A stretch of DNA of 11,613 bases from DSNY01 sp964539745. GTDB lineage: Bacteria > Pseudomonadota > Gammaproteobacteria > Burkholderiales > Burkholderiaceae_F. How positions within the stretch are numbered: the first letter of the stretch is position 1; every line of letters begins with the position of its first letter. Below the pieces are notes generated by a model that saw only the letters and a program-made list of their open reading frames with translations, searched no databases and had not been told where the DNA came from. Positions 7,077-11,613 of the stretch are shown piece by piece. The stretch covers positions 1 to 11,613 of the forward strand of contig CAZIJU010000112.1 of assembly GCA_964539745.1 (NCBI GenBank), in the 5' to 3' direction. The position numbers and the translations under genes were made by a program.

Positions 7077-8014
7077 TTGCCTTCGATCAGCCTGCTCGAG
7101 CGCGCAATCGCTTTCTGGATCTCGGCCACCGCGTCGTCGATCTGGTCTTCGGTCAGCTCCTCGTCGGCGCCCGGTTCGCCGTGCCGCGGAAACTGGATCG
7201 TCGACGCGACCGCGCCCTCCGGCATCACGAGTGTGGACACCGGCGCCTCGGTTGGCGGCACCATCTCGAGCGCCTCGGCCCCGGCCCAGGTCATCGCGAT
7301 CGCGGTGCAGTTGTCGGCATCTTCGCCGCCGTTGGCGAGCGCCAGTTCCATCAGCTCGGGCACCGCGCGCATCACCGTTTTTCCGCCGAATGCCTCGGCG
7401 ATCTGCCGGTCGCTGAGCGGTCCCCACAATCCGTCGGAACACAGCAGCAGCGTGTCGCCGTTGCGCAGCGCCACCGGCCGGCTGATCTCCACCGTCGGCG
7501 CGACGAACGCGCCGATGCAGTTGAAGATGCGATTGCGCTCCGGGTGGTCCTTTGCGTCCTCGGGGCGGATCAGCCCGGTCGACACGAGATGATGCACGCG
7601 CGAGTGATCGACCGTGCGCTCGACGATGCGCCCTCCGCGGATCAGGTACAGCCGCGAGTCGCCGGCGTGCGCCCAGGTCGCGATGCCCTGCTGGATGACG
7701 CACGCGACGATCGTCGTTCGCGGCGCCTCGGGCAGGCTGTGCTCGGCGCGGTAGCGGTGCAGTTCGCGGTGCGCGGCCAGCACCGACTCCTCGAGGTAGC
7801 GCGCCGGGTCGGGCAGCAGCGGCTGCGCATCGCGCTGGTAGATCGACGCCATCGTCTGCAGCGTGAGCTGAGCGGCAACCTCTCCGCGCGCATGCCCGCC
7901 CATCCCGTCGGCGACCAGCATCAGCAGCGAATCGCGCGTGTACAGGTAGCCCATCCGGTCCTGATTGACCTTCCGGCCGCCTTTCTTGCTTTCCTGATAG
8001 ATGGAAAACCGCAC
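7073..8014 (-). CDS. PP2C-family serine/threonine protein phosphatase
   Basis: This is a metal-dependent protein phosphatase, probably reversing phosphorylation by the kinase 19 bp upstream. All PP2C signatures are visible in its 313 residues: NQDRMG (D19), ADGMGGH (D36-H41), HAGDSRLYL (118-121 core GDSR), LCSDGLWG (193-195 core SDG) and EDADNCTA (D234, N235). The start is GTG at 8014, chosen because the PP2C fold begins within a few residues and GGAGG stands 8 nt upstream. The catalytic core ends near residue 245. A further stretch of about 65 residues, rich in Pro, Glu and Asp and ending in a short amphipathic segment, has no recognised domain. No membrane segment is present, so it is a cytosolic enzyme. 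Overlap with rph shows it belongs to the same transcript. Confidence 0.93.
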   Translation of the reverse strand: MRFSIYQESKKGGRKVNQDRMGYLYTRDSLLMLVADGMGGHARGEVAAQLTLQTMASIYQRDAQPLLPDPARYLEESVLAAHRELHRYRAEHSLPEAPRTTIVACVIQQGIATWAHAGDSRLYLIRGGRIVERTVDHSRVHHLVSTGLIRPEDAKDHPERNRIFNCIGAFVAPTVEISRPVALRNGDTLLLCSDGLWGPLSDRQIAEAFGGKTVMRAVPELMELALANGGEDADNCTAIAMTWAGAEALEMVPPTEAPVSTLVMPEGAVASTIQFPRHGEPGADEELTEDQIDDAVAEIQKAIARSSRLIEGK

Positions 8015-8022
8015 GCGCGCCG

Positions 8023-8027
8023 CCTCC
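8023..8027 (-). promoter_or_regulatory. Shine-Dalgarno supporting the GTG start of the phosphatase
   Basis: GGAGG on the minus strand lies 8 nt before the GTG at 8014, within the 19-bp gap after the kinase stop codon. It decides the non-ATG start. Confidence 0.75.
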
Positions 8028-8033
8028 GCGGCC

Positions 8034-9029
8034 TCAGAACCAGGTGATGTTGTGATCCTTCATGAAACGCGCAACGCGCTCCTGCACGTGCCGGAAGCGC
8101 GCTCCGGCGCGCTCCATCAACGAGAACTCTGGCCGCTCCGGAACGTTGTTGACCAGCTCCTTCTGCACCGCATAGATCGTCTGCGGGCGTTCGAGCGAGT
8201 TCAGCCGCAGGCAGCGCTCGACCATCGAGATCAGCTGTGACGAATATAGCCCGCGGAACGAGCGCAACGCCTGCGGCATCTTGTCGTCCTTCAGCCGCTG
8301 GTCGGATTCCTGCGGTGGCATCCCCGACATGCACGCGTAGATGCACGCGCCGATCGAGTAGACGTCGGTCCATGGGCCGAGCTCCGCGTCGCGCTTGTAA
8401 AGCTCGGGCGCAGCGAACCCCGGCGTGTACATCGGGTAGGTCTTGCTGATGTCGCGCTGCAGCGTCTGCCGTGCCGCACCGAAGTCGAGCAGGATCGGCG
8501 TGCCGTCCATGCGCAGGTAGATGTTCGCGGGCTTCACGTCCAGATGCAGCAGGCGGTTCGAGTGCACCTCGCGCAGCCCGTTCATCACCTGCGTAAAAAC
8601 GCGGCGGATGAAACGCTCGGACAGCACGTCCTTCTGTTCCTTGCTGCGGTTGCGGATGATGTGTTCCTGCAGCGAGCGCCCCGACTCGTAGTGCATCACC
8701 ATGTACACGGTGTCGTTGGCGCGGAAGAAGTTGACCACGCGCACGATGTTCGGGTGGAAGATCGACGCGAGCGCGCGACCCTCCTCGAAGAAGCATTTCA
8801 GCCCGATCCGGTAGGTGTTCAGGTTTTCCGGGGCGACGTACGGCGCGAACTCGCCGGGCTTGCGCTGCGCCAGCGCCGCCGGCATGTACTCCTTGATCGC
8901 GACCGACTGTCCGTGTTCGTCCGTGGCCAGATAGACGATCGAGAATCCGCCGCTGGAGATCTTCTTTACAATGCGGTAGCCGCCGACCTCGAGGCCTTCG
9001 GGCAACGCTGCGTTGTTCTGGGTCGCCAT
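8034..9029 (-). CDS. Hanks-type serine/threonine protein kinase, soluble
   Basis: This 331-residue eukaryotic-like kinase has a single kinase domain at about 18-295. Seen are the glycine loop ISSGGFSIVYLA (24-35), ATP lysine K46 in VAIKEY, alpha-C glutamate E83, catalytic loop HLDVKPAN with D164, K166 and N169, DFG at 182-184, and APE at 207-209. Two glycines of the classical GxGxxG loop are serines, S25 and S30. HLD replaces HRD, making it a non-RD type kinase. The activation segment has several Thr/Tyr residues (T197, Y198, Y201, T202). There is no transmembrane segment and no PASTA or other sensor domain; the last 35 residues are a basic, mostly helical tail ending in WF. It is the first gene of the phosphatase-rph-rdgB-hemW run. 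Its substrates cannot be told from the sequence. Confidence 0.94.
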   Translation of the reverse strand: MATQNNAALPEGLEVGGYRIVKKISSGGFSIVYLATDEHGQSVAIKEYMPAALAQRKPGEFAPYVAPENLNTYRIGLKCFFEEGRALASIFHPNIVRVVNFFRANDTVYMVMHYESGRSLQEHIIRNRSKEQKDVLSERFIRRVFTQVMNGLREVHSNRLLHLDVKPANIYLRMDGTPILLDFGAARQTLQRDISKTYPMYTPGFAAPELYKRDAELGPWTDVYSIGACIYACMSGMPPQESDQRLKDDKMPQALRSFRGLYSSQLISMVERCLRLNSLERPQTIYAVQKELVNNVPERPEFSLMERAGARFRHVQERVARFMKDHNITWF

Positions 9030-9074
9030 GCCGTTGCGTCTCGTTCGACCGCGTCCGCGGAAAAATTCTTTGCG

Positions 9075-9080
9075 ATTCTA
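9075..9080 (-). promoter_or_regulatory. Candidate -10 box for the kinase operon
   Basis: TAGAAT on the minus strand matches the sigma70 -10 consensus at 5 of 6 positions. It is 45 bp before the kinase ATG, in the 116-bp divergent region shared with yicC. No good -35 box is found 16-18 bp upstream. On the yicC side no convincing sigma70 promoter can be picked out by eye. Confidence 0.4.
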
Positions 9081-9145
9081 GCGAATACGACCCCGCCGAC
9101 AGTGCGCGGCGAACCGACGAAAAGCACGCTTAAACAGGGAGCACG

Positions 9146-10048
9146 ATGGCGGCCGTCGCGAGCATGACGGGTTTCGCGGTGGCGAATCGCGAGACTTCCT
9201 CGGGTGTCATCGCCGTCGACGTGCGATCGGTCAACTCGCGCTTTCTCGACCTCGCGCTGCGCGTCAGCGACGAGCTGCGCCCGTTCGAACAGGCCGTCCG
9301 CGAAGCCATCGCGCAGCGGCTCGTGCGCGGCAAGGTCGACTGCCGAGTCGGCCTGCAGCGGCAGACGACGGCGCGGCCGCCGAGGATCAACGCGACTGCT
9401 CTGGCGCAGCTCGCCCAGCTTGCGCGCGAGGTGCGCGCCGCGCTGCCGGAAGTCGCGCCGCTCGCCGTCGGCGAGGTGCTCGCATGGCACGGCGTGATCG
9501 AGTCAGCAAGCGCCGATGCAGACGAGCTACGCGCAGCGGTGCTGGCCGCGGTCGGCGAAGCGCTCGACGCGCTGCAGGCGACGCGAACGCGCGAGGGCGC
9601 CGCGCTCGCCGCCGCGCTGCTCGCGCGCTGCGACGGAATCGACACGATCGTCGCGCAGCTGCGACCGCGCGTGCCGGAGCTGCTCGCCGCGATGGAGCGC
9701 AGGCTGCTGGAGCGGCTGAATCAGACGCTGGCGCCGGCGCTGGCGGCCAACGCGACGCTGACGCGCGAGGAGATCGCTGATCGCATCCGGCAGGAGATCA
9801 CGCTGTACGGGCTGCGCGCCGACGTCGACGAGGAGCTGAAGCGCCTGTCGACCCACGTCGCGGAGGTGCGGCGCGTGCTCGCCGCCGGCGGCGCGGTCGG
9901 CCGCCGGCTCGACTTCCTGATGCAGGAGCTGAACCGCGAAGCGAACACGCTCGGCTCGAAAGCGAGCGCGATCGAAATGACCAACGCGGCGGTCGAGCTG
10001 AAGATCCTGATCGAGCAGATGCGCGAGCAGATCCAGAACCTGGAGTAG
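9146..10048 (+). CDS. yicC: YicC family endoribonuclease
   Basis: YicC proteins are endoribonucleases linked in E. coli to small-RNA decay. The 300 residues begin MAAVASMTGFA, where SMTGFA is the family's standard opening, followed by VDVRSVNSRFLDLALRV. The C-terminal DUF1732 block GRRLDFLMQELNREANTLGSKA (about 252-273) is intact, as is the ending with two Glu-rich helices. The region from about 130 to 200 is Ala/Arg-rich helix. The ATG at 9146 has AGGGAG 4 nt upstream. A downstream ATG at 9164 would delete the conserved Ser before MTGFA and is less likely. It is followed by gmk after only 4 bp, a pairing widely found in bacteria, so the two are cotranscribed. Confidence 0.93.
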   Translation: MAAVASMTGFAVANRETSSGVIAVDVRSVNSRFLDLALRVSDELRPFEQAVREAIAQRLVRGKVDCRVGLQRQTTARPPRINATALAQLAQLAREVRAALPEVAPLAVGEVLAWHGVIESASADADELRAAVLAAVGEALDALQATRTREGAALAAALLARCDGIDTIVAQLRPRVPELLAAMERRLLERLNQTLAPALAANATLTREEIADRIRQEITLYGLRADVDEELKRLSTHVAEVRRVLAAGGAVGRRLDFLMQELNREANTLGSKASAIEMTNAAVELKILIEQMREQIQNLE

Positions 10049-10052
10049 CGGC

Positions 10053-10700
10053 ATGAGCCAAGCGCAGGGGTCGAACGAGCGGTTCGCCGGCAACATCTTC
10101 ATGGTCGTCGCACCGTCGGGCGCCGGCAAGTCGACGCTGGTCAATGCGTTGCTTGCCAGGGACCCCGCGATCCAGCTTTCGGTGTCGTACACGACGCGGC
10201 CGCCGCGGCCCGGGGAACAGGACGGCCGCGAGTATCACTTCGTCAGCGTCGAGGAGTTCAAGGCGCGCCGGGCGCGCGGCGAGTTCCTCGAAAGCGCGGA
10301 GGTGCACGGCAATTTTTACGCGACGTCGCGAGTGTGGATCGAGCAGCGCATGCTCGAAGGCCGCGACGTGCTGCTGGAGATCGACTGGCAGGGCGCGCGC
10401 CAGATCAAGGCGGCTTTCGCGCACGCCATCGGAATCTTCATCCTGCCCCCGTCGATCGACGCGCTCGAACAGCGGCTGCACAAGCGTGGGCAGGACTCGC
10501 CGCAGGTCATCGCACGCCGGCTGCTCGCCGCCGGCGCGGAAATCGCGCACGCGCCGGAGTTCGACTACGTGATCATCAACGAGAACTTCGACCACGCCCT
10601 CGCTGACCTGACGGCGATCGTCACCGCCGCCCGGCTGCGCTACGCGAGCCAGGCCGCGCGCCATCACGCGTTGTTCGCGCAGCTCGGCATCCCGATCTGA
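10053..10700 (+). CDS. gmk: Guanylate kinase
   Basis: The enzyme phosphorylates GMP to GDP with ATP, an essential step to GTP and dGTP, and is a known target of (p)ppGpp inhibition in some bacteria. The 215 residues compare with 207 in E. coli; the extra ones are an N-terminal tail of about 12. The P-loop APSGAGKST is at 20-28. The GMP-binding block is SYTTRPPRPGEQDGREYHF (45-63) together with E80 and Y89 of NFYATS, and LEIDWQGA follows at 108-115. The lid RLHKRGQDS is at 141-149. GGAG stands 7 nt upstream of the ATG, inside the last codon region of yicC. It is followed 75 bp later by rpoZ. Confidence 0.97.
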   Translation: MSQAQGSNERFAGNIFMVVAPSGAGKSTLVNALLARDPAIQLSVSYTTRPPRPGEQDGREYHFVSVEEFKARRARGEFLESAEVHGNFYATSRVWIEQRMLEGRDVLLEIDWQGARQIKAAFAHAIGIFILPPSIDALEQRLHKRGQDSPQVIARRLLAAGAEIAHAPEFDYVIINENFDHALADLTAIVTAARLRYASQAARHHALFAQLGIPI

Positions 10701-10738
10701 GGGCCGATCGGCGGCGGCCCGCGCGCCCCGATCCGGGG
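10701..10738 (+). other. Two GC-rich inverted repeats behind gmk
   Basis: Immediately after the gmk stop, GGGCCG...CGGCCC (10701-10720) gives a 6-bp stem with an 8-nt loop. CCCCG-ATC-CGGGG (10726-10738) gives a second, 5-bp stem. Neither is followed by a T-run, so at most they are weak or Rho-assisted stops. The second abuts the candidate rpoZ -10 box. Confidence 0.35.
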
Positions 10739-10744
10739 TAAAAT
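10739..10744 (+). promoter_or_regulatory. Candidate -10 box for rpoZ
   Basis: TAAAAT matches the sigma70 -10 hexamer at 5 of 6 positions in an otherwise GC-rich spacer, 31 bp before the rpoZ ATG. The predicted start near 10751 gives a leader of about 25 nt. No -35 box is recognisable at the right spacing, so confidence is limited. A promoter here would let rpoZ-spoT be expressed apart from yicC-gmk. Confidence 0.4.
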
Positions 10745-10775
10745 TGCGCTGAGTCAAACACTTATCGGAACGTCG

Positions 10776-10979
10776 ATGGCCCGGATCACCGTTGAAGACT
10801 GCTTGAAGCACATTCCCAATCGCTTCCAGCTCACGCTCGCTGCGGCCTACCGCGCGCGCCAGCTCGCGCAGGGTCACGCCCCGAAGATCGACACCAAGGA
10901 CAAGCCGGCCGTGGCGGCGCTGCGCGAGATCGCGGCGGGCAAGGTCGGCATCGAGATGCTGCGCAAGGTGCCGACGTAG
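10776..10979 (+). CDS. rpoZ: DNA-directed RNA polymerase omega subunit
   Basis: Omega helps fold and hold the beta-prime subunit and forms part of ppGpp site 1 on RNA polymerase. The 67 residues begin MARITVEDCL, the conserved opening; in E. coli, omega residues 2-4 contact ppGpp, and here they are A-R-I. The block NRFQLTLAAAYRARQLAQG (15-33) and VAALREIAAGKVG near the end are also typical. The length of 67 is usual for Burkholderiales and shorter than the 91 of E. coli. Only a weak GGAA stands before the ATG. The gene is followed after 57 bp by spoT, the standard neighbour in proteobacteria. Confidence 0.96.
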   Translation: MARITVEDCLKHIPNRFQLTLAAAYRARQLAQGHAPKIDTKDKPAVAALREIAAGKVGIEMLRKVPT

Positions 10980-10995
10980 GCGTTCGTTTGCGATG

Positions 10996-11036
10996 ACGGA
11001 ACGAGCGCGCTAGCGTAGCGACGCCGCTTGTTCCGT
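10996..11036 (+). other. Long hairpin ending at the spoT start codon
   Basis: Positions 10996-11007 and 11025-11036 pair over 12 bp (arms ACGGAACGAGCG and CGCTTGTTCCGT) with one G-U, enclosing a 17-nt loop. The 3' arm ends on the base directly before the ATG at 11037. No T-run follows, so it does not look like an intrinsic terminator. The pairing would place the ribosome landing zone of spoT within a stem. Confidence 0.65.
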
Positions 11037-11613
11037 ATGGCCACCTCCAACCCGCCTTCGCCCGAACTGCCGGCCGGCTATACGCCGGGCGGCTTTGCCC
11101 GTCGCGCCGCCGAAGCGCTGCGCCGAGCCGGCAAGGCCGTCTGGCGCACCGACAGCGCGAGCGCAGAAGTCGAACCGCCGCGGAGCGTGGTCAGCTTCGG
11201 CGAGCTGACCGACCGGCTCAAGCGCTATCTGCCGTCGGCCGACATCCAGCGCATCAAGGAGGCGTACCGCTTCTCCGACGCGGCGCATCTCGGCCAGTTT
11301 CGCAAAAGCGGCGAGCCCTACATCACGCACCCGATCGCGGTCGCCGAGATTCTGGCCGAGTGGAAGCTCGACGCCGCGGCGATCCAGGCCGCGCTGCTGC
11401 ACGACGTGCTCGAGGACTCGGGCGTGCGCAAGCAGGAGCTGGTCGAACGCTTCGGCACCGCGGTCGCCGAACTCGTCGACGGCGTCTCCAAGCTCGACCG
11501 GCTGCGCTTCGACTCGAACGAGGAAGCGCAGGCGGAGAGCTTCCGCAAGATGCTGCTGGCGATGGCGCGCGACGTGCGCGTCATCCTGATCAAGCTCGCC
11601 GACCGGCTGCACA
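11037..11613 (+). CDS. spoT: Bifunctional (p)ppGpp synthetase/hydrolase, partial: C-terminus beyond the right edge
   Basis: The enzyme makes and degrades the stringent-response alarmone (p)ppGpp. Only the first 192 residues are in the window, of about 700-790 in the family: a variable N-terminal stretch of about 60 and most of the HD hydrolase domain. Residues matching the active site of the Streptococcus Rel enzyme are all present with correct spacing: R89, H98, H122-D123, E126-D127 and D189 (reference R44, H53, H77-D78, E81-D82, D144). RelA proteins have lost these, so hydrolase activity is expected and the SpoT/Rel name is justified. The synthetase, TGS and ACT domains are off-window. The ATG at 11037 is preceded by an in-frame stop at 11016; no Shine-Dalgarno is seen, and a strong hairpin ends at the ATG. 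Confidence 0.95.
   Translation, partial: MATSNPPSPELPAGYTPGGFARRAAEALRRAGKAVWRTDSASAEVEPPRSVVSFGELTDRLKRYLPSADIQRIKEAYRFSDAAHLGQFRKSGEPYITHPIAVAEILAEWKLDAAAIQAALLHDVLEDSGVRKQELVERFGTAVAELVDGVSKLDRLRFDSNEEAQAESFRKMLLAMARDVRVILIKLADRLH

Noticed and set aside
6018..7592. A 524-codon plus-strand open frame crossing rdgB, rph and part of the phosphatase gene
   Set aside because: It runs antisense to three well-supported genes and changes from shadowing one to the next without any domain of its own.

Overview
This GC-rich window looks like a core chromosomal segment of a betaproteobacterium, most likely of the Burkholderiales. Three things point there: the order glnA / DUF4124 protein / glnL / glnG; the run serine-threonine kinase / PP2C phosphatase / rph / rdgB / hemW divergent from yicC / gmk / rpoZ / spoT; and a 67-residue omega subunit. 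The genus cannot be fixed from sequence reading alone. There is no insertion sequence, tRNA, rRNA, CRISPR array or other sign of horizontal transfer, and genes are tightly packed.

Layout. (1) Positions 1-4244, minus strand: the nitrogen-control region. glnA comes first, followed by an intrinsic terminator, then a small secreted DUF4124/coiled-coil protein, then glnL (NtrB) and glnG (NtrC, cut by the left edge), which overlap by 4 bp. (2) Positions 4245-4501: the glnA control region. On the minus strand it carries a sigma54-type -24/-12 element, an IHF-like site and two NtrC-type palindromes. The upstream palindromes lie in the last codons of hemW. (3) Positions 4449-9029, minus strand: a compact five-gene run, kinase - PP2C phosphatase - rph - rdgB - hemW, with overlaps or very short gaps. 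(4) Positions 9030-9145: a short divergent intergenic region. (5) Positions 9146-11613, plus strand: yicC - gmk - rpoZ - spoT, the last cut by the right edge.

How the genes fit together. NtrB and NtrC sense nitrogen status and drive glutamine synthetase from the sigma54 promoter. The plus-strand run joins guanylate kinase, the omega subunit (part of ppGpp site 1 on RNA polymerase) and the (p)ppGpp synthetase/hydrolase, so it groups GTP supply, the alarmone and one of its receptors. The minus-strand run places a Hanks-type kinase and its probable phosphatase at the head of genes for RNA 3'-end trimming, nucleotide-pool cleaning and heme insertion.

No previously undescribed system is evident. 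The most rewarding signals are regulatory: the glnA promoter/enhancer layout and a long hairpin abutting the spoT start codon.
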